From: Kluyvera sp046569695 | GTDB lineage: Bacteria; Pseudomonadota; Gammaproteobacteria; Enterobacterales; Enterobacteriaceae | DNA: 64,000 nt | NCBI RefSeq assembly: GCF_046569695.1 | Contig: NZ_JBKHUI010000012.1 | Span: forward strand, 103,046-167,045 | Reading direction: 5' to 3' | Shown here: positions 33,930 through 42,896 of the stretch, piece by piece | Layout: each line of letters starts with the position of its first letter | Position numbering within the stretch: the stretch's first letter is position 1 | Position numbers and translations under genes: made by a program | Notes under the pieces: generated by a model | Told to the model about the DNA's origin: nothing | Databases searched by the model: none | The model's input: only the letters and a program-made list of their open reading frames with translations

Positions 33930-33986
33930 TTTGTTCACGAATTTCATTTGTTCATGATTCGTGAACAAATGAAATTGATGAACAAG
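33930..33986. repeat. Large inverted repeat and further TGTTCA/TGAACA copies after the phosphatase gene
   Basis: A perfect 15-bp inverted repeat with a 7-bp spacer (33941-33955 and 33963-33977) contains TTTGTTCA/TGAACAAA. TTTGTTCACGAA precedes it and TGATGAACAA follows. The plus-strand coding potential here (LFMIREQMKLMNKM) resembles the start of the AbiEi-like protein (MFMYREQGLEREQM), so this may be a broken second copy of that gene's operator and start. Confidence 0.65.
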
Positions 33987-34061
33987 ATGAACTTTACGAA
34001 CCATCAGCCACAAGCCATACCGCTTTCCATCGGCTCAAAACAGGCGATCGAATTCATATGA

Positions 34062-34457
34062 CTTTTCATTAATCTTCCCCCTCGCCTAAAAGCGCATCTT
34101 TTGCGTTTAGCTTCGCTGCCAGAATTTGAACCTCGCCACAGTTGTTCCTGCGCCATGTTACCCGACTTTTGTATAAATTTAGCAATTTCACAACATTTCC
34201 AGCTAGCGCCGAGCACACGGAAAAAACCGCCTTATGCCCGTCAAAATCCCGCCCCTCCTCGCAGCATAAAGAGATAAATCAACGGCCAGAAAAGGCTAAA
34301 TAGCAGAGTTTTTATCTAAATCAGAGAATCAACCAGATTTAAATTCCACCAGAAAAGCTAATCCCTATAGTGAATCCCGAACGCCGCTGCCGTGGGTTAA
34401 CGCCGTGACACGGACGGTTTTCCTGAAATCACACAACCTGTTTTGAGGAGTGAAGCA
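34062..34457 (+). promoter_or_regulatory. Leader/promoter region of the choline microcompartment operon
   Basis: About 400 bp without a gene. A possible -10 TATAGT lies at 34366-34371 with no good -35, as expected for an activated promoter. The first shell gene has a strong GAGGAG ribosome site. No regulator gene lies beside the operon. I see no confident FNR, CRP or sigma-54 site. Confidence 0.35.
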
Positions 34458-34736
34458 ATGGGTGATGCATTAGGGCTTATCGAAACCAAAGGTCTGGTGG
34501 CCTGCATTGAAGCCGCGGATGCGATGTGCAAAGCCGCCAACGTTGAGCTTATCGGCTATGAAAACGTCGGCTCTGGCCTGGTCACCGCGATGGTGAAGGG
34601 CGACGTCGGCGCGGTGAAAGCGGCGGTGGATTCCGGCGTGGAATCGGCGCAGCGCATTGGGGAAGTGGTGACGTCGCTGGTGATTGCACGTCCGCATAAC
34701 GACATCAACAAAATTGTCATTAAACACAAGGCTTAA
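34458..34736 (+). CDS. cmcA: BMC-H microcompartment shell protein, copy 1
   Basis: 92 residues, the single-domain PduA/EutM-type hexamer subunit (GLIETKGLVACIEAADAMCKAANVEL, then GDVGAVKAAVDSG, VIARPH). Such hexamers tile the facets of the protein shell and carry central pores for metabolites. It is first of three tandem, nearly identical genes; the start has GAGGAG 7 bp upstream. The cmc name follows the Klebsiella GRM2 literature from memory. Confidence 0.93.
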   Translation: MGDALGLIETKGLVACIEAADAMCKAANVELIGYENVGSGLVTAMVKGDVGAVKAAVDSGVESAQRIGEVVTSLVIARPHNDINKIVIKHKA

Positions 34737-34752
34737 GGCCAGGAGAACGCAA

Positions 34753-35037
34753 ATGGGTGATGCATTAGGTCTGATTGAAACCAAAGGTCTGGTGGCCTGT
34801 ATCGAAGCGGCAGATGCGATGTGTAAAGCCGCCAACGTCGAGCTTATCGGCTACGAAAACGTCGGCTCTGGCCTCGTCACCGCGATGGTGAAAGGCGACG
34901 TCGGCGCGGTGAAAGCGGCGGTGGATTCCGGCGTGGAGTCAGCGCAGCGCATTGGTGAAGTGGTGACATCGCTGGTTATCGCGCGTCCGCATAACGACAT
35001 CAACAAGATTGTCTCGCACTACAAAATTAGCGAATAA
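34753..35037 (+). CDS. cmcB: BMC-H microcompartment shell protein, copy 2
   Basis: 94 residues from the ATG at 34753 (MGDALGLIETKG). It is identical to copy 1 except at the very C-terminus, where VIKHKA becomes VSHYKISE. DNA differences are almost all synonymous. 16 bp separate it from copy 1. Role as for copy 1: shell facet hexamer; differing tails may tune pore-edge packing. Confidence 0.93.
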   Translation: MGDALGLIETKGLVACIEAADAMCKAANVELIGYENVGSGLVTAMVKGDVGAVKAAVDSGVESAQRIGEVVTSLVIARPHNDINKIVSHYKISE

Positions 35038-35048
35038 CCGGAGAGAAA

Positions 35049-35330
35049 ATGATGAAAGAAGCGCTTGGTCTGATTGAAACCAAAGGTCTGGTGGCCTGTA
35101 TCGAAGCCGCAGACGCCATGTGTAAAGCCGCCAACGTCGAGCTTATCGGCTATGAAAACGTCGGTTCGGGTCTGGTCACCGCGATGGTGAAAGGCGACGT
35201 CGGCGCGGTCAACGCGGCGGTGGACTCCGGCGTTGAAGCGGCAAAACGCATCGGTGAAGTGGTCACTTCCCGCGTCATTGCGCGCCCGCATAACGACATC
35301 GAAAAAATCGCATCGCAGCATAAAGCATGA
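35049..35330 (+). CDS. cmcC: BMC-H microcompartment shell protein, copy 3
   Basis: 93 residues (MMKEALGLIETKG). It differs from copies 1 and 2 at the first residues and in the last third (VNAAVDSGVEAAKRIGEVVTSRVIARPHNDIEKIASQHKA). The central pore-lining part is unchanged. 11 bp after copy 2, before the aldehyde dehydrogenase gene. Confidence 0.93.
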   Translation: MMKEALGLIETKGLVACIEAADAMCKAANVELIGYENVGSGLVTAMVKGDVGAVNAAVDSGVEAAKRIGEVVTSRVIARPHNDIEKIASQHKA

Positions 35331-35383
35331 CCTGACCGGGCACGCCCCGTCTGCACTCTTTTCGTCTGATGAAGGATAGACTC

Positions 35384-36982
35384 ATGATTGAACTGGATAC
35401 CGATTTGCTCTCTCGCCAGAACGCGCGGGAACTGGTGCGCAGCGCCAAAAAAGCGCAAGCGGTAATGGCCACTTTTTCGCAGCAGCAAATCGACGCTATC
35501 GTGAAAAACGTGGCCCAGGAAGCGGCGCACCACGCCGAAACGCTCGCGAAAATGGCCGCAGAAGAGACCGGCTTCGGCAACTGGCAGGATAAAGTCCTGA
35601 AGAACCGTTTTGCCTCGCTGCGCGTTTACGACGCCATCAAAGATATGAAGACCGTCGGCATCATTCATGACGATCAACAAAAGAAAGTGATGGACGTGGG
35701 CGTGCCGCTGGGCGTTATCTGCGCGCTGGTTCCCTCAACCAACCCGACCTCCACGGTTATCTACAAAACGCTGATTGCCCTCAAAGCCGGTAACGCGATT
35801 ATTTTCTCGCCGCATCCGGGCGCACGTCAGTGTAGCTGGAAAGCGATTGAGATTGTCAAACGCGCGGCAGAAGCGGCGGGCGCACCGGCCGGCATCGTTG
35901 ACGGCGTGACCGAACTGACGCTGGAAGCTACCTCTGAACTGATGCACAGCAAAGACGTGTCGCTTATCCTGGCGACCGGCGGCGAAGGCATGGTGCGCGC
36001 GGCCTACGCTTCCGGTACGCCAACCATCAGCGGCGGCCCGGGTAACGGCCCGGCGTTTATCGAGCGCAGCGCCGATATTCCTCACGCGGTGAAAGATATC
36101 ATCACCAGCAAAACCTTCGACAACGGCGTTATCTGCGCCTCTGAGCAGTCGATCATCGTCGAAGGCTGCATTTACGACGAAGTGCATCGCGAGCTGGAAG
36201 CCCAGGGCGCGTACTTTATGAACGAAAGCGAAGCGGCGAAAATGGCGGCCCTGCTGCTGCGACCTAACGGCACCATCAACCCAAAAGTGGTGGGCAAAAC
36301 GGCGCTCTATTTAAGCCAGATGGCAGGCTTCTGCGTACCGGCCAGCACCCGCGTACTGATTGCCGAGCAGACCACCGTCTCAGCGAAAAACCCCTACTCG
36401 CGTGAAAAACTGTGTCCGGTACTCGGCCTGTACGTGGAAGAGGACTGGAAAGCCGCCTGCCATCGCGTGGTGGAACTGCTGACCAACGAAGGCCTTGGCC
36501 ATACGCTGGTGATCCACACCCGCAACCAGGACGTTATCCGTCAGTTCTGCCTCGAAAAACCGGTTAACCGCATTCTGATTAACACCCCCGCGGCGCTCGG
36601 CGGCATCGGCGCCACCACCAACATCACCCCAGCGCTGACCTTAGGCTGCGGCGCGGTAGGCGGCGGCTCCAGCTCCGATAACGTCGGCCCGATGAACCTG
36701 CTCAATATCCGCAAAGTGGGCTATGGCGTGCGCTCTATCGACGAGCTACGCGCACCGAGCAGCCGCGTGGAACCGCAGCCGACTATCACCAGCCAGCCGG
36801 TTGACCCGCGCCGCAGCATCGTGGACGACGCGCGCTTCACCTCCCCTGCCCCAGCCGCCACCCTCAGCAGCCACGGCGACAACCGTTTTGCGACGGCGGC
36901 TACGGCAGAGGCCGAAGGTGAAATCAGCGAGCAGAACGTGGAGCGCGTGATCCGTCAGGTGCTTGAGCGTTTAGGCAAGTAA
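35384..36982 (+). CDS. cutF: CoA-acylating aldehyde dehydrogenase with encapsulation peptide
   Basis: 532 residues from the ATG at 35384 (AAGGA site 7 bp upstream). It converts acetaldehyde, NAD+ and CoA to acetyl-CoA inside the choline microcompartment. Seen: the family's VPLGVICALVPSTNPTSTVI, SGGPGNGPAFIE, and catalytic Cys251 in NGVICASEQS. After a disordered Pro/Ala/Ser-rich linker (about 460-510) the last 20 residues (ISEQNVERVIRQVLERLGK) form an amphipathic helix, the classic cargo tag that docks to shell proteins. Most EutE/PduP enzymes carry the tag at the N-terminus; a C-terminal tag is known for GRM2 and other glyradical compartments. Confidence 0.9.
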   Translation: MIELDTDLLSRQNARELVRSAKKAQAVMATFSQQQIDAIVKNVAQEAAHHAETLAKMAAEETGFGNWQDKVLKNRFASLRVYDAIKDMKTVGIIHDDQQKKVMDVGVPLGVICALVPSTNPTSTVIYKTLIALKAGNAIIFSPHPGARQCSWKAIEIVKRAAEAAGAPAGIVDGVTELTLEATSELMHSKDVSLILATGGEGMVRAAYASGTPTISGGPGNGPAFIERSADIPHAVKDIITSKTFDNGVICASEQSIIVEGCIYDEVHRELEAQGAYFMNESEAAKMAALLLRPNGTINPKVVGKTALYLSQMAGFCVPASTRVLIAEQTTVSAKNPYSREKLCPVLGLYVEEDWKAACHRVVELLTNEGLGHTLVIHTRNQDVIRQFCLEKPVNRILINTPAALGGIGATTNITPALTLGCGAVGGGSSSDNVGPMNLLNIRKVGYGVRSIDELRAPSSRVEPQPTITSQPVDPRRSIVDDARFTSPAPAATLSSHGDNRFATAATAEAEGEISEQNVERVIRQVLERLGK

Positions 36983-37008
36983 CGCATTGATATAAGGCGA
37001 TAAAAACA

Positions 37009-37266
37009 ATGATTCTCGCAAAGGTTACCGGACATGTCGTGGCCACACAAAAGAGCGATGAGCTACGGGGCAGCAACCTGCTACTCATCACTCAACTGGA
37101 TGACAACCAGCAGCCGATGAAAGACCGCACCTGGGTTGCCGTCGATAGCGTCGGCGCGGGGATGCACGACATCGTGTTGGCCGAGGAGTACTTCGCGCTC
37201 AACAAAGACCGCTACAAAGCGATGGCGGTGGTAGCCATTGTCGAGAACGTGTTTCGGGACGCCTAA
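37009..37266 (+). CDS. cmcD: BMC-V (EutN/CcmL-type) vertex shell protein
   Basis: 85 residues (MILAKVTGHVVATQKSDELRG, then LLLITQLD and VDSVGAGMHDIVL). This family forms pentamers that cap the twelve vertices of the shell. It is the only vertex gene in the locus. It lies between the aldehyde and alcohol dehydrogenase genes with close spacing. Confidence 0.93.
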   Translation: MILAKVTGHVVATQKSDELRGSNLLLITQLDDNQQPMKDRTWVAVDSVGAGMHDIVLAEEYFALNKDRYKAMAVVAIVENVFRDA

Positions 37267-37281
37267 GGAGTGAATAACCCA

Positions 37282-38430
37282 ATGAGTGAATTTTTGCTGA
37301 AACCCCGGATCTGCTTCGGTCAGGACGCGCTGTCGGCGCTGGCCGATGTGTCCGCCCACAGCGTGCTGCTGGTCACCGACCAGGCGATGGTCAAGTTCGG
37401 CCTCGCCTCACGAGTGACCGTTATCCTGCGCGATCGCGGCATCGCATTCCAGATTTGGGACGACGTGGTGGCAGATCCAGACATCGCTACCGTGGTTCGC
37501 GGCATGAAGCTGATGGACAGCCGCTACCCGGATCTGGTGATTGCCCTGGGCGGCGGTTCGGTGATTGACGCCGCCAAAGCGGTTATTTTCGCCCTGGCGC
37601 AAACCCGCCCGGATGCAGGACGCGAGCGCCCTTGCTTCGTGGCCATCCCCACCACCAGCGGCACCGGCTCGGAAGTCACCAGCTTTTCGGTGGTGAAGGC
37701 GAACGCCGAGAAACTGGTGCTGGTCGACCCGTCGCTGCTGCCGGATATCGCCATTCTTGACCCAACGCTTGTGGCCTCGGTGCCGCCGTCCATCACCGCC
37801 GATACCGGGATGGACGTGCTGTGTCACGCGCTGGAGGCCTACGTCTCTCGCGCCGCCAGCGATTTTTCCGATGCGCTGGCTGAGAAGGTAGTGCAGCAGG
37901 TCTTCCGCTACCTGCCAACCTGCTGGCGCAACGGCCAGGATTTGCAGGCGCGAGAAAAAATGCACAACGCTTCCTGCATGGCGGGCATGGCCTTTACCAA
38001 CGCCTCGCTCGGCATCACCCATAGCCTGGCCCACGCGCTCGGCGGCGTCTTTCGCGTGCCGCACGGTCGCGCCAACGCCCTGCTGATGGCGCACGTCGTG
38101 GCGTGGAACGCCGATTATCAGGGGCAGTGCGATACCGAGGCGGCGCACAAATATGCGCGTCTGGCCCATCTGCTGGACCTGCCTGCCAACACCACCCGCG
38201 AAGGCGTCACCAGCCTGCTGGTCGCCATTGAAGCACTGAAAGATGAAATGACCCTGCCCACCGGTATTCACGGCACCGGCGTGGACGGCGAGGCGTTTGA
38301 GCGTCGCGTAGCGGAGATGGTCGGCCAGGCGCTGCGCGACAGCTGCACCCCAACCAACCCGCGCACGCCTGACGCGCAGGCATTAACCGAACTTTATCGC
38401 CAGGCATGGCGCGGCGCTCCGCTTGCGTAG
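37282..38430 (+). CDS. cutO: Iron-dependent alcohol dehydrogenase
   Basis: 382 residues from the ATG at 37282; a GTG at 37270 overlaps the AAGGAG ribosome site and is less likely. A group III iron alcohol dehydrogenase: NAD-binding ALGGGSVIDAAKAV, PTTSGTGSEVTSF, and the metal-site stretch DVLCHALEAYVS with ITHSLAHALGG and VPHGRANALL. It reduces acetaldehyde to ethanol and regenerates NAD+ for the aldehyde dehydrogenase within the shell, balancing redox. A REP element overlaps its stop, separating it from cutC. Confidence 0.92.
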   Translation: MSEFLLKPRICFGQDALSALADVSAHSVLLVTDQAMVKFGLASRVTVILRDRGIAFQIWDDVVADPDIATVVRGMKLMDSRYPDLVIALGGGSVIDAAKAVIFALAQTRPDAGRERPCFVAIPTTSGTGSEVTSFSVVKANAEKLVLVDPSLLPDIAILDPTLVASVPPSITADTGMDVLCHALEAYVSRAASDFSDALAEKVVQQVFRYLPTCWRNGQDLQAREKMHNASCMAGMAFTNASLGITHSLAHALGGVFRVPHGRANALLMAHVVAWNADYQGQCDTEAAHKYARLAHLLDLPANTTREGVTSLLVAIEALKDEMTLPTGIHGTGVDGEAFERRVAEMVGQALRDSCTPTNPRTPDAQALTELYRQAWRGAPLA

Positions 38431-38457
38431 GCCGGGTAAGCGAAGCGCCACCCGGCA
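38427..38457. repeat. Single REP unit inside the cut operon
   Basis: GTAGGCCGGGTAAGCGAAGCGCCACCCGGC: one palindromic REP between cutO and cutC, starting at the cutO stop. It may stabilise or attenuate the upstream mRNA. Confidence 0.75.
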
Positions 38458-38496
38458 ACATACGGGCACCCAATAAGAACATCTGGAGAATACGAC

Positions 38497-41400
38497 ATGG
38501 CACTCTACAGCTTAACGCCGCGCGTCAAAGTGTTGGCAGAACGTTTACTTTCACAAAAAAGCACCCTGTGCACCGAACACGCGACCGTGCTGAACGGACT
38601 GGACGGCGATATCGCCGGCGTTCCCGCCGCCGTCAAACCGGCGCGCCGCTTTTATGAACTGATGCGTCAGCTGCCGCTCACCATCAGCGCCGATGAGCTT
38701 ATCGTCGGCAATCAGACCCGCAAACCACACGGCGCGATTTTCCATGATGAAACCGCCGCTCACCGCCCATCGGTGTTCCAGTTCCTTAATCTGAACAGCG
38801 ACCTCGACTCCCCGGACTACAAGCTGGTGGTCGAGAAAGGCGTGCTGGCGATTAAACACCAGCTGGAAGAGAAAACCCGTACGCTCGGCAGCGCGGTCAG
38901 CCGCAGCGGCATGGATGAAGTCAACGGCTGCCGCGCCGCGATTTACGCCTGCGACGCCCTGATGGCGCTGGCGCAAAATCTTGCCCACAGCGCCGAGCAG
39001 TTAGCCGCCGCTGAAACCAACGCCTATCGCAAAGCCGAGCTGTTAGACAGCGTCGCGATTCTGCATCATGTTCCGGCCCACCCGGCGCGCAGCTTTAAAG
39101 AGGCCTGCCAGGCGTTCTATCTGTTCCAGCTGGCACTGCAGCTTGATAACGGCAGCTACGCGGTGAACCCGGAAGGTGCTGACAAAGCCCTGCTGCCGTA
39201 CTACCAGCACGATATCGCCAACGGCGCGCTGACCGAAGCCCAGGCGTATGAAATCGTTGAGTGCCTGTGGTTTAAGCTCGCAGAATTAAGCGAAGTTCGC
39301 GCCGCCAGCGCGATTGACGGCTACCCGATGTTTGATGCCCTGCTCCACGGCGCAAGCCTTGAAAAGGCGAACATCAATGCCCTTTCTGAGATGTTCCAGA
39401 GCGCCCAGCACAACCTCAGCGCGCTGCATCTGCCGGTACGTCTGTTCAGCGGCAAACAATCCGTTTCCGCCGCGCCGTTCGCCAACTGTGATGAAACCAC
39501 CACAGCGGAAGGGCTGACCCCGCGCATGCAGCGCCTGCGTAACCACTATCTGACCGTGCGCCCAAGCGTCTCCATCTACCGCGCGCTGGCCTTTACCGAA
39601 GTGGTGAAAGCCAACCCAGGCATGCCGACCATTCTGCTGCGCGCCAAAGCGTTCCGCCACGCCTGCGAAACCGCGCCGATTCTGATTCAGGACGATGAGC
39701 TGATCGTCGGCCATCCGTGCGGCAAACCGCGCGCCGGGGCCTTCTCGCCGGACATCGCCTGGCGCTGGGTACGCGACGAACTCGACACCATGAGCACCCG
39801 CCCGCAGGACCCGTTTGAGATCAGCGAAGAAGACAAAAAGACCATCCGCGAAGAGATCGTGCCGTTCTGGGAAGGCCGTTCGCTGGATGAAATCTGCGAA
39901 GCGCAGTACCGCGAGGCGGGCGTCTGGTCCTTCAGCGGCGAGACCTTCGTCAGCGACCTCTCCTACCACCAGATCAACGGCGGCGGCGATACCTGCCCGG
40001 GCTACGACGTGCTGCTGTTCACCAAAGGCATGAACGGCATTAAAGCCGATGCCGAGGCGCATCTGGCGACGCTGAGCATGGAGAACCCGGAAGATATCGA
40101 CCGTATTTACTACTACAAAGCGGCGATTGAAACCTGCGAAGGGGTGATTAACTATTCGCACCGCATCGCCGCACGCGCCCGTGAACTGGCTGCCGTTGAG
40201 CAGAACGCCCAGCGCCGTGCCGAACTGCTGACCATCGCTGAGGTGAACCAGAACGTCCCGGCGAACCCGCCGAAAACCCTGCAGGAAGCGCTGCAAAGTA
40301 TCTGGACCGTCGAGTCGCTGTTTGAAATCGAAGAGAACCAGACCGGGCTGTCGCTGGGCCGCGTTGACCAGTACTGCTACCCAATGTTTGAAGCCGATAT
40401 CCGCGAAGGCCGTCTGACCCATGACGCCGCGCTGGAACTGTTGCAGGCATTTATCATCAAATGCGCCGAACTGATGTGGATGTCCAGCGAACTGGGGGCG
40501 AAGTACTTCGCAGGCTACCAGCCGTTTATCAACCTGACCGTTGGCGGCCAGAAGCGTTCCGGCGGCGATGCCTGTAACGATCTGACCTATCTGATCATGG
40601 ACGCCGTGCGCTTTGTGAAGGTTTACCAGCCGTCGCTGGCCTGCCGTATTCACAACCAGTCACCGCAGAAGTACATGGAAAAAATCGTCGACGTGGTAAA
40701 AGCGGGGATGGGCTTCCCGGCCTGTCACTTCGATGACTCCCACATCAAGATGATGCTGCGCAAAGGCTTCGACTTTGAAGACGCGCGCGACTACTGCCTG
40801 ATGGGCTGCGTCGAACCGCAGAAATCCGGCCGCATCTACCAGTGGACCTCCACCGGCTACACCCAGTGGCCAATTGCCATCGAGTTCGTGTTGAACCGTG
40901 GCCGCATGGTGCTGTTTGACAGCTATCAGGGGCTGGACACCGGCGACCTGCGTGGCCTGCACACCTTCGAGGAGTTCGACGCGGCGGTGAAACAGCAGAT
41001 TGCCCACATTGTGCGCCTGTCGGCGATTGGTACGGTTATCAGCCAGCGCGTACACCGCGACGTGGCGCCGAAGCCGCTGATGTCGCTGCTGGTGGAAGGG
41101 TGCATGGAAAAAGGTAAAGACGTGGCCGCCGGTGGCGCGATGGTCAACCACGGTCCGGGGCTGATTTTCTCCGGTCTGGCGACCTACGTCGACTCAATGG
41201 CCGCTATCCGCAAGCTGGTGTTCGAAGATAAGAAATACACCCTTGAGCAGATGCGCGACGCGATGCTGGCTAACTTTGAAGGCTTTGAAGGGCTGCGCCG
41301 CGACTGCCTGAACGCACCGAAGTACGGCAACGACGATAACTACGTTGACCAGTACGCGCTGGACATCACCGAGTGGACCGAGCGCGAGTGCCGCAAGTAC

Positions 41401-41883
41401 AAAATGCTCTACTCCACCCTGAGCCACGGCACGCTCTCCATCTCCAATAACACGCCAATCGGTGAGCTGACCAACGCCACGCCGAACGGTCGTCTGGCGT
41501 GGATGCCGCTCTCCGACGGCATCAGCCCGACCCAGGGCGCGGATAAACATGGCCCAACCGCCATCATCAAGTCGGTCAGCAAGATGAACGTGGAAACCAT
41601 GAACATCGGCATGGTGCATAACTTCAAGTTCCTTAAAGGGCTGCTCGATACCCCAGAAGGCCGCCACGGGCTTATCACCCTGCTGCGCACCGCGTCGATT
41701 CTCGGCAACGGCCAGATGCAGTTCAGCTACGTCGATAACGAAGTGCTGAAGAAAGCCCAGCAGGAGCCGGAAAAATATCGCGACCTGATCGTGCGCGTGG
41801 CGGGCTACAGCGCCTACTTCGTTGAGCTGTGCAAAGAGGTCCAGGACGAGATCATCAGCCGTACGGTGATTGAGAAGTTCTGA
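38497..41883 (+). CDS. cutC: Choline trimethylamine-lyase, long (type II) glycyl radical enzyme
   Basis: 1128 residues. CutC splits choline to trimethylamine and acetaldehyde by glycyl-radical chemistry, without oxygen. Catalytic Cys771 and Glu773 sit in LMGCVEPQKSG; the radical Gly is Gly1103 in RVAGYSAYF near the C-terminus, as in pyruvate formate-lyase relatives. Type I CutC is about 850 residues; the extra N-terminal portion (roughly 1-330) is itself PFL-like and repeats the DELIVG motif found again at 400-405. This long form is typical of Klebsiella, Proteus and Escherichia and is thought to aid packaging. It is activated by CutD, encoded next. Confidence 0.95.
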   Translation: MALYSLTPRVKVLAERLLSQKSTLCTEHATVLNGLDGDIAGVPAAVKPARRFYELMRQLPLTISADELIVGNQTRKPHGAIFHDETAAHRPSVFQFLNLNSDLDSPDYKLVVEKGVLAIKHQLEEKTRTLGSAVSRSGMDEVNGCRAAIYACDALMALAQNLAHSAEQLAAAETNAYRKAELLDSVAILHHVPAHPARSFKEACQAFYLFQLALQLDNGSYAVNPEGADKALLPYYQHDIANGALTEAQAYEIVECLWFKLAELSEVRAASAIDGYPMFDALLHGASLEKANINALSEMFQSAQHNLSALHLPVRLFSGKQSVSAAPFANCDETTTAEGLTPRMQRLRNHYLTVRPSVSIYRALAFTEVVKANPGMPTILLRAKAFRHACETAPILIQDDELIVGHPCGKPRAGAFSPDIAWRWVRDELDTMSTRPQDPFEISEEDKKTIREEIVPFWEGRSLDEICEAQYREAGVWSFSGETFVSDLSYHQINGGGDTCPGYDVLLFTKGMNGIKADAEAHLATLSMENPEDIDRIYYYKAAIETCEGVINYSHRIAARARELAAVEQNAQRRAELLTIAEVNQNVPANPPKTLQEALQSIWTVESLFEIEENQTGLSLGRVDQYCYPMFEADIREGRLTHDAALELLQAFIIKCAELMWMSSELGAKYFAGYQPFINLTVGGQKRSGGDACNDLTYLIMDAVRFVKVYQPSLACRIHNQSPQKYMEKIVDVVKAGMGFPACHFDDSHIKMMLRKGFDFEDARDYCLMGCVEPQKSGRIYQWTSTGYTQWPIAIEFVLNRGRMVLFDSYQGLDTGDLRGLHTFEEFDAAVKQQIAHIVRLSAIGTVISQRVHRDVAPKPLMSLLVEGCMEKGKDVAAGGAMVNHGPGLIFSGLATYVDSMAAIRKLVFEDKKYTLEQMRDAMLANFEGFEGLRRDCLNAPKYGNDDNYVDQYALDITEWTERECRKYKMLYSTLSHGTLSISNNTPIGELTNATPNGRLAWMPLSDGISPTQGADKHGPTAIIKSVSKMNVETMNIGMVHNFKFLKGLLDTPEGRHGLITLLRTASILGNGQMQFSYVDNEVLKKAQQEPEKYRDLIVRVAGYSAYFVELCKEVQDEIISRTVIEKF

Positions 41884-41937
41884 TCTAACGGAATGCAGCA
41901 GGACAAGGACGTCCAGAATTTTCAGGAGGCAAGCGTG

Positions 41938-42885
41938 ATGGGCAATACGCAGGAATTAACGGGTCGAATTTTTAATATTCAGAAGTATTCGATCTACGAC
42001 GGAGACGGCATTCGCACGCTGGTGTTTTTTAAGGGCTGCAACATTCGCTGCCCGTGGTGCGCCAACCCGGAAGGGTTAAGCAGCCAGTTTCAGGTGATGT
42101 TCTCCCAGGACAAATGCATTAACTGCGGCGACTGCGTGAACGTCTGCCCGGCGGGCATTCACTACCGCGCGGAAGAAAACGGCGAAATGAAGCACTTCGT
42201 CAACCGCAATAAAGACTGTATCGGCTGCCGCAAATGCGAAGAGATTTGCACCCAGAACGCGCTGGATATCATGGGTAAAGACGTCACCGTTAGCGAGCTG
42301 ATGGAGGTCATCATGCAGGACTACGACTTCTATATCTCCTCCGGCGGCGGCGTGACCATCGGCGGAGGCGAGATGAGCCTGCAGACCGATTTTGCCGTCG
42401 CCCTGTTTAGCGAATGCAAAAAGATGATGCTTAACACCGCCGTCGAAACCCAGGGCACCACCCCGCTGGCAAACTACCAGAAGCTGGCGCCGGTCACCGA
42501 TACCTTCTTATTCGACATCAAACAGATCGACAGCGATCACCACAAAACGCTGTTCGGTATCGGTAACGAAGGGGTGCGCCGCAACCTCGAGTGGCTGGTC
42601 GACTCCGGCGCGAACGTGATTATCCGCATGCCGCTGGTGCGCGGCTACAACGACTCGTGGGAAGCCATTACCGGCGCTATCGACTACGTACAGAAACTGG
42701 CGAAGCGCGGCAACATCCGCCGCATCGACATGCTGCCTTACCACCAGTTGGGGCGCAAAAAATACGAACGTCTGGAGATGCCCTACCCGATTCTGCAGGA
42801 CCCGTCCTACAGCGTGGAAGAGCTGAACCAGCTGGAGGCGTTCTTCGCCGGATTTGATTTTGATATTCGCTTAGTACGTCACTAA
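41938..42885 (+). CDS. cutD: CutD, radical-SAM activase of CutC
   Basis: 315 residues from the ATG at 41938, with AGGAGG 8 bp upstream; the open frame starts 15 codons earlier. It makes the glycyl radical on CutC using S-adenosylmethionine. The radical-SAM Cys triad is Cys34, 38 and 41 (CNIRCPWC). Two further 4Fe-4S ferredoxin sites follow: CINCGDCVNVC (60-70) and CIGCRKCEEIC (94-104), usual for activases of this group. SGGGVTIGGGE is the SAM-binding glycine motif. 54 bp after cutC. Confidence 0.95.
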   Translation: MGNTQELTGRIFNIQKYSIYDGDGIRTLVFFKGCNIRCPWCANPEGLSSQFQVMFSQDKCINCGDCVNVCPAGIHYRAEENGEMKHFVNRNKDCIGCRKCEEICTQNALDIMGKDVTVSELMEVIMQDYDFYISSGGGVTIGGGEMSLQTDFAVALFSECKKMMLNTAVETQGTTPLANYQKLAPVTDTFLFDIKQIDSDHHKTLFGIGNEGVRRNLEWLVDSGANVIIRMPLVRGYNDSWEAITGAIDYVQKLAKRGNIRRIDMLPYHQLGRKKYERLEMPYPILQDPSYSVEELNQLEAFFAGFDFDIRLVRH

Positions 42886-42896
42886 AGGAGCCGAGA

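Noticed and set aside
34062..34457. FNR, CRP or sigma-54 site ahead of the cut operon
   Set aside because: I searched by eye for TTGAT-N4-ATCAA, TGTGA-N6-TCACA and GG-N10-GC patterns and found no convincing match.
39286..40653. 455-codon frame opposite cutC
   Set aside because: Antisense shadow; cutC has all catalytic motifs in the other strand.
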